DNA of 64,000 nt from assembly GCA_002205965.3 (NCBI GenBank), contig NADL03000709.1, positions 230,582 through 294,581 on the forward strand. The letters are read 5' to 3'. The notes below the pieces were generated by a model. The model had not been told where the DNA came from. It saw nothing but the letters and a program-made list of their open reading frames with translations, and ran no database searches. The DNA comes from Kappaphycus alvarezii (lineage: Eukaryota > Rhodophyta > Florideophyceae > Gigartinales > Solieriaceae). Positions 24,201 through 36,979 of this stretch are shown in pieces. Position 1 is the first letter of the stretch. Each line of letters starts with the position of its first letter. The position numbers and the translations under genes are program-made.

Positions 24201-27200
24201 ATAGTTCTACGATCTTTGGATGTATTTCGATTCACCCATATATCTTCTGAGTTTGAAAATATGCTAAATGGCCTTTCATCAGGAATACATCCGCCATACT
24301 GACCCTCAACCTGTAATTAGATTCGAATATTTAAGATAATAGCCCCAAATTTATCCTACTTCTGCACAAATGCTCGCATTATATTCCCATAGTTTATGTC
24401 TACTATACCCGACTATGTTCAGATTTCGTCCATTGACTTCACATATTTTCATGCTGAATTTTAACTAATTATTATCCTGTATCTCGTCCTTGACACAGTA
24501 TAGATTTGAGAAATGCAGAGAATTATCCTCAGTAGGGCCACAAAGTTTGAAAATATCATAAATGCCATATGTATAGATTGATTCAATCGAAAAATTCATG
24601 ATCAAGGGCTAAAATTAATGTAGGCGAACTACATAGTATCTACATGATGTTTAGATGCACGAGAAAAATAAAACAATCAAGAAGATAGTATCGTCTGATT
24701 TAACTTTTTCAAAAATTTGAATTCTTTTTATTGTCTACAGTACAGTATTATGTGATTAATGGTTTTTTCATTACCAATACAAAGCTATAATAATATTAAC
24801 TCGGACAACATAAAATATTTGAAGCGCCGTATATTTATTTCATGTACAGCCGTGAATTTCCGACTGAGGTCATACGACTGAATTTGGATTGGTAAAATAA
24901 TTTACCCATTAAAAATTGAGAGATTTAGGCTTATTTCGCTCAATTTAGACGAAATAAATGGGTACATAAAATTGTATCCTCTATTAATGTAGAATAGGTC
25001 AAGGTCATGATGCAACTATGAAAAAGGGAATAATATTATAGTTCTGAGATGATTTAAATAGAGGGAATTTATAGCAATTTCTAGTTGAAGCGCTTAACAT
25101 TAAGGGCTGTAATTTGTACAATAAAGCGGGTTCCAAAAATCTCAGTAATCAATTACCTTACTACGGCGCTCTCTGAGCCGAGGGCAGTCTCATAAGGTAG
25201 CATTTTTCAGCTGTAACTTCACAATAGGGTAAGTCAACATGTACTAGGGCAGATAGGAAAGAACTAATAAGAAAAAGTTGTAGTGTTATGGTAAAAGAAA
25301 TTCAATTTGCTCTCCAATTATAACCACTTCAATTATTTCTTGCTATTTGTCTTAATTAATTATAAAACGAGTATCTGGAGATATATTGATTACGTTCTGT
25401 AAAAATGAGTATGGTAAGAGTTACGTAAAAACGCATGGTTTCTTACAAGATAGTGATTTTTCTATTAGTTAATAGCTTATCGGTGTCTATGGTACAGTTA
25501 AAAGGTACCAAAAACCCGAACCAATTCTTGACGCATACGACCGCAAGAAAAAACCACACTACTACGTCCCAGAAATTACACATTTTAGCTCGCATTATTA
25601 CCTCATCCAACACTTCTAGAAGCCAAAGTAATGAATCATAACAAAAATGAAATTTAAAATTACATTTTAGAAGCATCAAAAGGAATATAGAGACCGATTG
25701 GTGCAAGAATTGAGTACATTGATGAAGTTTATTATTATTGCCAATATGAGTCTCTCTGATCCTTACTCGATGAGTTCGAATTTCCGTCATATCTATTTTT
25801 ATAGTACTCCAATGAGTATGGAGTAGAGTATAATAGCATGCCAATTTTTGCTAGACTCCTGCAAACTGAAATTTTAATGTATACCCCAGTTCACGAAAAA
25901 GTATTGCGCATAAGGTCTATCAAGGCTAGAAAGAGTTTTATGTAGGTATTTTGCTCATGTCATATCCCCCTGGAGTATTATGGACGCTGAATAAAGAGGA
26001 TTCAAATAGAATGCTGTAAGTAGTCTAATTATGTTATATAATTTTTTCGGGAGACTTTGGAAATTACTGATTCAAAAAAAGGTTGATCTAAGGGGTACTG
26101 AGGTAGGTTATTCAAAATATCTTTCTCTTGTGAGAAAGTGATTCTCACTTAACATCCCGTGCAAGTGGCCAACAGTCAAAAATTAAATTTTTTTGATGAA
26201 AAATGCCATATTTGAACAATACAGATGCGTTCCTATGGCGTCTTCAGAAACAACTTTAGTCGCGTAAGATATCAACATATAAACACTTATATATTATTTT
26301 ACTTACTGTATTAGATTACATTCTGGTGCGTCACAGCAAATATTTTTCATGTGCCTATTTAATATTTTTAGGAGAAAATATTCGAGAACTGGTAATTTAA
26401 TATTACGCAATGGTATATTTTTGTACATTACCATGTTTTATCCAAAAATTATTTGGTTCCTAAACTAGCCATATATTTCCACGGAAATCACTGAAAAAAA
26501 TCGCGATTGTCTATAGGACCATTCCGAATACTTTAAATAGATTTCCTCCCCAATTGCGTCAAAAATATTAAATTTAGTATAAGAATACTGGCTTGTATCC
26601 TAATATTAGGATTTAATAATTAGGCTAAGTAATAAATAAGTGCGACAGAGGTAGTCATGGAGATCTAATGAAGACACAATTATTAAAAAAAGTGCCAAGC
26701 ACTACACTTAAGGACCTCTGAGAGAGACCTAAACATCCCAACGCAGATAGTGAAGTAAAATAAAATTATATTGGCCATAAAATTTTAAAATTGACTTTTT
26801 GCAATAGAATTTCTGATGAAAAAATTCAGTGTAACAATAGCGAATTGTGAAACGACTGAAAAAATTCTTACTTTAAGAAGTATGCCCGCATCAAAGATTA
26901 TGGAAAGTGAACCAATACGGCGGACTGAAATTCTCTCCTTTGCTCTGTTCTTTCAATAGAAAACTCTAATTGGGATAGGTTTATCCTATTTGTCTTCTCA
27001 TGGCCACTCTAACACCGTAGCACAAGGGAATGATACTGCTATTCTAACGAATAAAGGACTTTGTGAGAATTTAATGTTGTTTAGCCACTTTTTATGATTT
27101 TTTAAGAAATAATTATAAGAGCTACATAATTTCGCTACTCGGTCCTTAGCGCTCCCTATTTGAAAAGGTAACCAAATGCAACGACTGTTTTTCCCCTAAC

Positions 27201-28480
27201 TGTTCTTCACAATACCCTATCGTGAAACTGGCTTTTGGTGAATTGGAAGTACTCTCCCCACTGGATGCATCCCTCTCTACTGTTCATTTATTTGCGTACC
27301 CCTTTTTGCCAATTTTGTGGCATCGCTTTTGTTACTATTCTGAGTATATTCTACATTCTCACCATTCTAGGATAATTTTTGCCATTACTTATGCCACTTT
27401 GCATGGTCAAAAATCAACTTTTCGTTTAAATATTACTTCAGTATTTCACTCCTTTTGGCTCGCGAGTCATCCCATGAGGTGTATATTTTGTTCCTTTTTT
27501 GTTTGTTTCTATTTACAATCAATAATAAAATAATTCTTTTAGCGAGTACGAGGTTTAAAATATATTTAAAAGTGGAGTGTTGAGAGGATTTTAAACCACT
27601 TCGAAAAACCAAAGGGTCGCTCTTGGCTTCTTCCACGCATCTCTATTTAGCCTGATTTAAGCTATCATACTATAAACAGTCTTTATACCCTTCAAAGCCT
27701 TAAAAAACGGATGAAGGTTTAATTCCAGCCGTTAAAGGCTCCTTTTCCCGCTCTACCGCAATCCTACGATAGCTTTTTACTAAAATCTGCAAATTAAATC
27801 CATGGTTACGTCGGGTTGAGCTACCGGAACTCAGTTTGCGTCAATGGAAACAGTTTGTGAACCTTTGGTTGATTTTATGCTGATGTTTATTTTATTTTAT
27901 TATGACCGCATTCTGTAAGATGTCGAGGTCAGACAACTCGGTATCTTTCTGCGATTAAGCTGTGCCACCATACAAAACTTGGTTACAAGGCCATTGCAAG
28001 GCAGCAGCGGGCAAAAGAAGGTGTATGTATCCAGTTGGAGTTTAAGGTTCCTTTTGCTATTCGCTTTGAAGAGAACTATATTTGAAGCGAGGATTTAGCC
28101 TGCAGTGAGTATCCTGGATGTTTCCTGCACATTAATTTGACGACTTTCAAGATTTAATCTAGGCCAAATTTTCTCAAGGCAGTTAAAGCTATAAAAATAT
28201 ATATAGTAGTTGAAAATAATTACACTATCTTGATGGTTCTTCCGGTGATGGTAACAGACTTGAGCAGTACCAACCTGTTTTTGCGCGTCTTCATTATTAT
28301 TTAAAGTATCCTTGATCCCAATCAACGCTAAAAAATCTCCCACTAAATATCTCAAATACTCATGGATGAAAGCAGAAAAAATCTCAGAGTCTCTAGGCGA
28401 ATGTTCAAATGAGTACCTCGGCCATTATATCTACCCTTACTAAGACTATTACAATATATCTACGCTTTCCTATACTATTC
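21270..28480. other. AT-rich desert without recognised genes
   Basis: More than 7 kb of AT-rich DNA with short frames only. The frame 22718-23071 (plus, 117 codons) has no motif I recognise. A small hairpin sits near 22254-22280 (CGCTTTGCGT and its complement around GAAC). I find no RNA gene. Confidence 0.6.
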
Positions 28481-29640
28481 TATGAAGCCGACGCGTCGCG
28501 TCAAGGTCCAATACGCCCTCCTCACTGGTAACCACAGGCGTTTGTACAACCAAAAAATTGGTTGAAAGCTTTTACGACTTCCGTCGGAGCATCCAAATTT
28601 TATATGAAGGTCCAACTCAGCTTCTCGAAAGAACCCCATAGTTAGCGCAAGTCCGAAGTCTTAGAGTTAGTGATTTACTTACGCTGTACTTTATTGGAAG
28701 CGACGCTATCGAAAGGTGTCATGAGGAAATATCGGAGCTTGAAACTCAAGGCCCAGCAAGCAACGAGTTTGAGAGGTACACGGTAAAATTCCTTCAGCTC
28801 TAAGTCATTCGATACGATGCGACAATTTAGATATGAGCATAATCAGACTTATCCTAACAAAAGTTTTATGAACAGCACTCGCAGTTCATCTACTTCGTTT
28901 CAATTTAAGTTAGTGGTGAAAAAAATCAACATTTCGCATTGGAACAGTTCCCAAGCCACATGGAGAGCGCATAGCATGGAGGAACCCGAACTTACAGCAT
29001 GCGATATCGCTCTTCGTTTCTTGGAAATTTTTCTTCCTGTCGCATTTCAGCTTCTCCAGAAAAAGGCCTCCGTCATCAGATACATTAATTTTGATATATT
29101 AGAGAACCTATGAAAGGAAAACTCCAATTTACATTCCCAAATTGGTTACCGTGAGCGAGAAAAGATCAAATTTGGAGTTTTCGATTCAGTATGCCTTGTC
29201 AGAGGTGATATTAGACAAGTAAAGGTACTGAATAAGCGGAAGTACAACAAGAAACTCGCCGCTAATTTGGAAGCAATAAATTGCACATCTCTTTGTGAGT
29301 CTGTATTAATGCATCAAGACAGTCCTTATCGCGAACCTGACTGGATTCCAACAATAACGGTACACATTGTCAGTGAAGCACAAGAGTCACCATGAGCGCG
29401 GTTATTTTACGCTTTCGTTCGGGCGCACCGCAAGGTCTTGTGACGGTCGATGTCGTGCACCCTCGAGTTTGAATTTGCGAAGAGCTCAAAAAATAGCAAG
29501 ACGGAACTGTGTTTCCAGTAGTTGGCTTTACAGTTAGAGACTACTACAGAACTAATGTTTTAGAAAGACCAGAGCGTCAGCCACCATCCTCATCTGTAAA
29601 CCCGTTCCAAAATATTGCTGTATGTACAGTACTCTGTAAA
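28481..29640 (+). pseudogene. Decayed coding segment of unknown family
   Basis: Several adjacent stretches have protein-like composition but in different frames: SDLLTLYFIGSDAIERCHEE (from about 28660 to a stop at 28803), an ATG frame 28817-29113 (MRQFRYEHNQTYPNKSF and on), and an open frame without ATG at 29138-29397 (IKFGVFDSVCLVRGDIRQV and on, ending SEAQESP). Codon usage looks less AT-biased than the flanks. I do not recognise the family. An old transposon ORF is likely given the transposase remnants downstream, but this is a guess. Confidence 0.35.
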
Positions 29641-30380
29641 TTATAGGTGTACTACAGTGCTGGAAGAGTACTGTAAGTTTCAGTAGTACCGCAGAATTTT
29701 ACTACCGCCCGTCAATTTTGTCGTTGAATTTACCGGACTAGTCACCTTCCCTTAACCACGTACAATGTTAGAGTAAAGGGTAGAGAGCTAGACAATTGGA
29801 AGTAAAAGAAAAACTTTACTTGATAAAGGAAGTGCTAAGAGCGAAGATCTTCAGGCATATACGACGACTTATCGTCATGCAATACTTTTTCCGTCCTGTT
29901 TTTCTATTTTTTTACGTTGGGAGGTGAGATTTTATTCGCTTTAATAATGCTGCGGATTGCACCAGTGAGCTTACAGCTGGTCCTGTCAGCGCCACAGAAT
30001 GGTGGCACTTGTCGCCTTGAAATATCATTGAGTTTGATACAATCAACTATTGTTACAAACAACGCTTGATATAGAGAATCAAGAGTTAAATGAGACTATT
30101 ACTGGGCTACCAAATCTAGGTACTGCAAATTTCAATTAAGTTAATGGACCTGTTGCTATCTTGACACATGCAGCTACATTTAACACTTCTGTTGTAAGAA
30201 AAAGCATTTCACCGTGACATCACAGCCACGTAAGGCCCAAATGATGTCTGCGTTGTTCTATTTTACTACACGAGACCGCCTTTCGATCGTAACCGTACTC
30301 TTATTCATCGCAACCAAGTCGTGAGGAGTGTAAATCTCTCGACCTGGCAACGAGGCACGCCAATCATGTGAAACAGCCTC

Positions 30381-31749
30381 ATGAATGCCCAAAATGAAGT
30401 GCTTGTCCTCGAGCCCGATCAAACGAAGGATCGGAGGGAGGACTCCAGCTACGCAACTCTCTCAGATTTGTGCAAAGCAAAGTTGAGACTCACTTTTCTA
30501 CACCCCAAATCTGTCATTTCACGTTCAGTCGTAAAGAAGGATATATTTAAAACTATACTGGGGTTATTCTCTATATTAAAGTCGAAGCGAGATTGACAAA
30601 GACGATTCCGCCCTTGGAAGCTGCATTATTCTAATGTATTTCGGAACAAAAAGCACCCCACAACCGTATCGACTCACAGCTGATTTAAAACTGGCGATGA
30701 GGCTTCAAGAATTGGCAAATGAACATCGATGAAGTCATGAGACTTATCGGAAGGCTGGATGGCGAACTTCAAGGAAAGATGGGATTTGAATGATTTTGGT
30801 TTGCATAGAGAGTGTGGAGATGTAAACGAAGATCTTTTGCAGGCACAATTGCCTGACCTTAGAAGTAAAGTCTCCAGTTTTGCGGATAAGGATGTTTTCA
30901 ATTCCGATGAAACTGGCTTATTCTACGGAATTTCTCTCGAGAAGATAATTGCCAGCCAGGGACTCCCAGTCCGAAGAAGTAAAAGAAAATAATTACGATT
31001 CTGAAAAACTGTAGTTGATGTTTATCGGCACCGCTTGAGAACAAAGAGGATTCAAGGAAAAGAACGGAAAAAAGCTTGGGTTTGATCACCACGCAAATAA
31101 TAAGGCTTGGATGATGAGCGTTCTATTCAAGAATTGGCTAGAGCGTTTCCAAAATTACATCGCTCAGTTCCTAAGCCGGCAAGTAGTGCTCCTTTTAGGT
31201 AATTTTACTGCACATGACTCGCTTGTGAAGCTGTTCTAGTGTGATAATATTGAGATATACATTTTATCTCCAAGTTCTACTTCGAGAGAGCAACCTCTTG
31301 ATGCTGTCATTATTATGGCTTCGTAGCAAAAATAATGGCTTCACAACCGAAATAGTGATGCTTTTTTTAAATAAATGCATATGTAAAGGGCCCTGGAAAA
31401 CACTATAGGTGAATTTTTGGACGTTTACAAGGGTGATGTTCTTACAGCAATGCGCTGGGTTAGAGATACATGAAACGGTTTTTCAGTGCAGTCAATCGAG
31501 AATTTTTGGAAGCAATGTGAGCTGGAGGAGGTTGATTCTGATCTGAATCTTGATATTCCGGATGAAGATATCACTGGTGAAGTAGTGGGGCATATGCAGC
31601 TCCTCGTTGCTATGCATAGTAGGATTTCTACTGGTGAAATTCTCAATCCCGTAGGGGGAAATGATTGCGTCGAGGAACTCGATGATGAAGTACTTCGTAG
31701 TACTGTTCAATGGGAAGACGGGGCTCGTGAGGAGGATGAAAGCGATTAG
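30381..31749 (+). pseudogene. Pogo/Tigger-like transposase (DDE_1 with CENP-B-type HTH), decayed
   Basis: The order of motifs is that of pogo-type transposases of the Tc1/mariner superfamily. An N-terminal helix-turn-helix-like part reads LSDLCKAKLRLTFLHPKSV (30450-30530). A CENP-B/Tc5-type HTH ends at WDLNDFGLHRECGDVNED (30780-30830). The DDE core has DVFNSDETGLFYGI (first catalytic D, about 30890-30930), NKAWMMSVLFKNWLERF (31098-31150), VVLLLGNFTAHD (31180-31215, with glycine where the second catalytic D belongs) and TSREQPLDAVII (31280-31315, third D). The C-terminal part in frame 31486-31749 carries ENFWKQCELEEVDSDL. Frameshifts and stops separate these blocks, and no terminal inverted repeats could be fixed by eye. 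Confidence 0.8.
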
Positions 31750-32172
31750 GATTCTGAAGAGACTATGTGCTCTCTGCCCCAACAGCTCATGCACTTAGCC
31801 TGGGCCAAGAGAATCGTGGATTCGGCAGGACTGAGGTCACTAAGATTCAATAGAGCTTTCCGAAAAATATCCGGGGACTACGCAAAGAGCAAATGGCTTC
31901 CAAAGAAACCAATCCTGTATACAATATACGATATTCATTGGTCAAGTGCTGTAGGTTTTAGTACATAGGGCGACTACTCAGTACTATTGCCACGTTTTGC
32001 AAAGAGCAAGTCAAATTCAGATGTGCACGCCACTACTAAACTGCGGAACTTAAGTAGATGAGTTCCCCCATTTTGGAAATCGTGAGCTAATTACGCAATC
32101 ACCTTATCTGGCGCCCCCGCCACATTTTCAAACCCCTCAAGAGACATCAAAAATCCCAATCTCAAAACCAAC

Positions 32173-33759
32173 ATGGCCAATACTACCGACATCTCCAACT
32201 CTCAGGCCCAAAATGGTATCAATATTCTAGCCGATGCCGCCTTGCGCCACCAGAACGAAAGCAACTCTTTCAACATTCAGGGCGTTGTGGAAGATTATGA
32301 AGAAGTAAATGACTCTGATGCACCAAGTTTTGATCGCTTCTACGAAACAGGAGATGCAAGTGCTATTCGTGCAATGTGAAACTTCCATCCCGTTCAATTC
32401 ATGACTACTCTGGCAGATTTCGAAGACTTCATCCTCCAGAATTATAACCAAGACCTTGGAAGAAAGTCTCCTCGCACCCCAAAAAATTTGTTTTTATGTT
32501 GTCGTGTACCATCAAGCACTGGGATATGTGGGACCTGATGGGAAATGTTTTCAACATTTAAGGTTCCACATTCGAGCTTCTTGTTATGAAGTTTATCCGA
32601 ATGATTTCCAAACGATTTTATCGCGAGCATGTTGGAAACCATGCCCGCTCCGGTACAATTAAGAACATGCAGAGTGAGAAAAAGTGCTTTCGCAACTATC
32701 CGATGGCGCGTTATGCCACTGATGTTACATTTCAGACAAGCTATCGGCCCTGGAGAAGTGTTTTGGAGTGGAAGGTCTATTACAATGCAAAGCACAATTG
32801 TATAGCTTCAGATAATTTTCGGTGCTGCCGACCAGCTTTGCGATCGGGTTTAGTTCGCGCTATCCAGGTGGTGTGTCAGATTTGAGTATTTATCAAGTGA
32901 TGCAACCGTTTCATCAGACAATGACGAGAAAGATGCCGGATGAGTCCCATTTTGTTGACAGCGGGCCAATGGTGGAGGAATATCCCAGTCCTGGACTGTG
33001 CTGAGTGATAAGGGGTATCGAGGAGCTGCTGAACTCTCGAGGCTCATTCACCCGACTAGGAAGCCCTTGGGTGGTGTTCTGTCTCCCGGACAGGTCCAGG
33101 TTAATCGTAATATATCCAGTGACCGAATTGTGGAGGACTATTTAGGCCGACTTTGCACTTGTGGAAAACGATGGGACGCATGTAAAAGTGGGCTGAAGAT
33201 TCATATGACTACGCGTTCAAGCTTTGTTTAACTTTGGCAAATTGGCATATTAGTGTGAATCCGCTCAGACGGGAGGATATTGAGATGGGCAGGCGTATTA
33301 CCAATCGCAGGTATTGTATCAGGCGGCAAAGGGTGCAAGCGCGCCGCAGTGTTAATCAAAACTACCGCTTACGTCGCAGGCGCATCGTAGAAATGCGTTT
33401 CAGAACCGTTGAGATTCGCAGGAACCAGGAGCGTCAGGATTGAGAGACTGGGTTGTGATACAATTGCCCAAAGACGGCGGTTTTGCGCAATGCATTCGTC
33501 ATCAATATTTTCTTGAGTCATTTAGGAACTTCTTGAAAAAATTGGAAAAAATATTCTTTGATTTGAAACAGTTTAATGCGATGCGAAACAACAGCGATGC
33601 ATTGAAAAAGGACAGTCATTGCGCATAAAGTCCCTGATTGTTTGAAAGACTTAGTAAGGCTGTGCGGGAAGCTCAAAATGCGATTGGAATGCAACAGAGG
33701 ATGCGTTCGAAGCAAACTGCCATCGACTCTTATTTCGAATTAAATGTATGAGCATTTTC
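32173..33759 (+). pseudogene. DDE_Tnp_4-type (PIF/Harbinger-like) transposase, decayed
   Basis: The reading starts with an ATG at 32173 (MANTTDISNSQAQNG). A TGA at 32377-32379 interrupts before NFHPVQFMTTLADFEDFI. The catalytic core is recognisable in pieces: ATDVTFQTSYRP (first D, near 32715), LEWKVYYNAKHN (32765-32800), PGGVSDLSIYQVM (second D, 32865-32905) and LSDKGYRGAAELSRLIHP (third acid, 33000-33055), then SSDRIVEDYLGRLCTC. At least two frameshifts lie between 32450 and 33000. The C-terminus after LANWHISVNPLRRED is a strikingly arginine-rich tail (33280-33440). The last 690 bp recur at 20581-21269. This transposase belongs to another subfamily than the one at 47.9 kb. Confidence 0.82.
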
Positions 33760-33998
33760 CAGTGATTGGTTTAGAATCTCCGAGTATGACAAAATTTATT
33801 ACAAGAAACTACCCGATATATGCAACCGTTCTCTTCCACGGCAGGTGTTGCTTATAACAAGAGCTGACTTGCTGTGCTAACAAATTTAGGGCGCAAACCA
33901 TCCCATCGGCCAAGTCAGCCCAGTCTCAGCCTGTGATCGGGCAAGGCTGTTTGTACAGAATCCATTGTACAACAGCTGCAGCTCTTTTCTACGCTGTG

Positions 33999-34016
33999 CA
34001 GTACTGTACAGTACAA
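33999..34016. promoter_or_regulatory. TACAGTACTGTA-type palindrome upstream of the phosphatase
   Basis: CAGTACTGTACAGTAC sits about 310 bp before the phosphatase start codon. The same motif lies upstream of the MYB gene, so a regulatory role is possible. No further promoter element could be fixed. Confidence 0.4.
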
Positions 34017-34327
34017 TTGTGGTCGATTAGAATCATTTGCAGTCGGCAACAGGGCCAAAAGCGTGTGTTCAATTTGGACTCATCTTAGATCCCACACCGC
34101 TCCCTTCCTATACAACAAGCACCTAAATATCACGCTTTGTGAGTGGAACGGTGCGAACGGTGCCATCCTTTCCATCGACGGCGGCAGTTGAAGCAGATCC
34201 TGGGCGCCAAAGCCCATCTTCACCTACCAAGTACCTATCGCACCAATTTGCACGGCAAGTGCCACACCTTACTTGAAACTTCCACAAGCCACGCGCCCCC
34301 TCCCGTATCAACCTCCTGCCTCCCACG

Positions 34328-35614
34328 ATGGAAGACGAGTGCGGCCGCAAACTTGTACAACTGCAGATCATCCATCGGCACGGGGCCCGTTCTCCTGCGC
34401 GCGCGGCGTCATTCCCATCGATCTGCGGTCAAGCTGCGTTTCGAACCTTTTTGACCTTCACGCCTCGTCTGCCGCCGGTGTCACTGTATCCGTACACGCC
34501 TCATCGGTTCGAACCGTCGGACACGGCGTCATGTTACGCGGGACAGTTAACGCCTGTAGGGGCTGCGCAGATGTTTGCGCTTGGGGCCCGTCTGCGTGCT
34601 CGATATGGGGAGTTTTTACCGGACAGATTTGATGAGGACAAGGTGTCGGTGCGGTCGACGGCGATGCGACGGACGGTGGAGTCTGCGATGGCGACCTTGT
34701 CGGGGATGTTTCCGGCGCGTGGGAAAGGGGAATTGGGGCGGGAGGTTGCAGTTGAGGTTCGTGCGCGGCCGATGGAGACAATGGTGGGGATGAGACGTAT
34801 GTGTAATCGATTGTTTGATTTGCAAATGGGGGTGCATCGCGGGTATCGGGGGGAGGAGGTGTTGACAGAGGAGGCGCAAGAGGTGTTGGGGGGGGAGCGG
34901 GGAGTGGGGGCCAGCCATCAGGTGATCATGCTTAGGGATGTGGCAATTGCGGTGAGGGAGAATGGATGTGAGCCGAAGAGATGGGAGGGAGTGGCGGACA
35001 GGGCGGCGGAAATGCAAATCCTAAGGATATATGGAAGGGAGAGCTGGGGGTTGTCTCTGGGGCGGGTATGTGTTTTCGTTTCCACGTTTGTTTCGGGGCG
35101 GTGGCGCAGTTGGAGATAAGTGAGCGAACTAACGCGAGTTTGTTGATGTTTCTTTCGCATTTGCGTATGTCGGTTTGAGTTGCGGTCAATTGATGTGCAG
35201 TTTGTTGAGGAACTGCTGGAAAATGCCGAGAAGCACAAGTCCGTACCCTGGCGGGTGAAGATCTTTTCCGGGCATGATACGACGCTTCTACCGCTCATGG
35301 GTTGTTTTGAGGATTCAGCGAATCGTGGAATTCCGGAGTTTGCAGCAGATGTGGTACTGGAGACATGGGATGATGGGCGGCCGAATACAGAAGCCATGGT
35401 ACGATTGCGGTATGAGGGAGAGGAGGTGGTGATCAAGGGATGCGAGGCGTTTGGCTCGTTGTGTCCAGTGAGCATGGTGCGACGGGCTGTGAGGGAGCGG
35501 GTTCCACAAAACTTGGAAAAGGCATGCCAAGGGACTGCAGAAGATCGAAAAGGCAACCGCGCGGGCCGTGGGAAGAAGATTGCGGCGGATGATGCGGAGG
35601 GAACAACCTTGTGA
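34328..35614 (+). CDS. Histidine acid phosphatase (lysophosphatidic acid phosphatase-like), two exons
   Basis: Phosphomonoesterase of histidine phosphatase clade 2; the closest known type is probably the ACP6-like lysophosphatidate phosphatases, so the substrate is uncertain. The exons are 34328-35065 and 35201-35614, giving 383 residues. The intron (35066-35200, 135 bp, phase 0) starts GTATGT, ends GTGCAG and has an ACTAAC branch-point-like word near 35128. Without splicing the frame meets a stop at about 35117. The catalytic RHGAR motif is at residues 17-21 (IIHRHGARSP) and the second signature HD at about 271-272 (FSGHDTTLLPL). VSVRSTAMRRTVESA near residue 110 matches the family's conserved RST block. 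There is no clear signal peptide, which suggests a cytosolic or organellar protein. The C-terminus is basic and low in complexity (NRAGRGKKIAADD). Confidence 0.88.
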
Positions 35615-36979
35615 CCCTTAGAATGAATTTCATCATCTGACTATGGTTGAGGATCTAGTTATCCTTTTGCGGAGCGGTGTGAACCGTAGATGCCAATAAC
35701 ATTTCCGTTGAGTTCAAGCTAAACCTGATTGGTCCGTCAACAAACAATGTCATCTTTTGCAGTGAAATCTCGAGTTTCGTAGTCGCTCCACTATCATCCG
35801 CACAGATCGCCATGGGCGTGTTGTACTTTGTTCCCACTCACATTCCGTGGACTTCTCCTGCAATTGCCCTGCTTCTTGCGCCCGGATTTGTCCCATTTCT
35901 TTCTCCTTCCTGACTTCACATCACCGCGGGTAGTCGACCCGCATTGTGCAGTACGAACACTTGTACCCGCAAGACTGCACTTTGACCATGCACTCCATCC
36001 CGCCTCAGCTCCTCGCCTAAGCTCCTTAATCGAAAGAGCTTCCGGAATGGGCACGTGATGATATTTTCGCAGTGCAATTCAACATAAATTGCGGCAATGG
36101 AACAATACAGACGCGATTTTGAGCTGCTGCTGGGAGGGTTTCTTGGTGTATCTACGTCGTAGGCAGTAATGGCGCACGAGCGGATTGGAAAGCCGACTAA
36201 TAGACTGGAGATAGTATTGGCCTGCTGGAGAGCGCTAATTTCATGAGTGGTAACAACTTTTGGTTAAAAGCAGTGTTCCACGAGTATGGGCAATGTAATA
36301 ACCCTCGTAAAGCACGTAAACTGTTTGGTTGAGCGCAAATGGGTTGCCCAAGGATGGTTTTTAGGACTTGGTGATCTTACTGCTCTATTGTTCATTGAAG
36401 ATGACTTCGTCCCTCACTCCGGGTTATCGAAAGTAATGCTTTTCCAAGACAAATGCTCGCGGTCAAAGCATTGTTTTATGTCACCGTTGGCTCGTGCTTT
36501 TCGTTGCTTGTGAATGGGCCTCACGGTATCTAGCTCGGTCCATTCACAGTTGCCGTAATTGACCACCATCTCACACAATGGTACCGCTGCCCTCTCCACT
36601 GATGCGTACTCCTGATCTTAACAAGTAAGGGTCCCCGAGGAAACCAGGTAGAGGTGCTGTATGTGCCCAGAAACCTGTCGCTGCTGATATCAGCATGAGG
36701 CAACCGTGTGGAACTGCACCAATGATACACGGGATTTAGTTTCTGGTTTCCATGTCGTGATTTGGCAATACAAGTTGGGAGGAAAGAAGGAGATTCTGTT
36801 TTTGTAGCGACGATTATCACAGCAATTCTCTCTTCTGCAACTTCAAAGCCGGCCATGCCATATTCAGACAGTCCAGTCTGTAGTAGTTGCTAGTAGAGGG
36901 AAACAAAAGCCATCGCCAAGGTCTGGGTACCATTCCCACGGGAGAAACCAAAACGAAACATCGCAGACATAGTGCCGCC
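35615..36979. other. Intergenic stretch between phosphatase and Maf genes
   Basis: The two genes are convergent here. Only short frames without known motifs are present, so this is mostly 3' flanking sequence for both. Confidence 0.6.

Noticed and set aside
34505-34516. GGTTCGAACC, like a tRNA T-arm
   Set aside because: It lies inside exon 1 of the phosphatase and no cloverleaf can be drawn around it.
35794-36054. Minus-strand frame with WSAWSKCS, like a thrombospondin type 1 start
   Set aside because: Only the first motif fits; the conserved CG pair and arginine ladder are absent and no neighbouring repeat exists.
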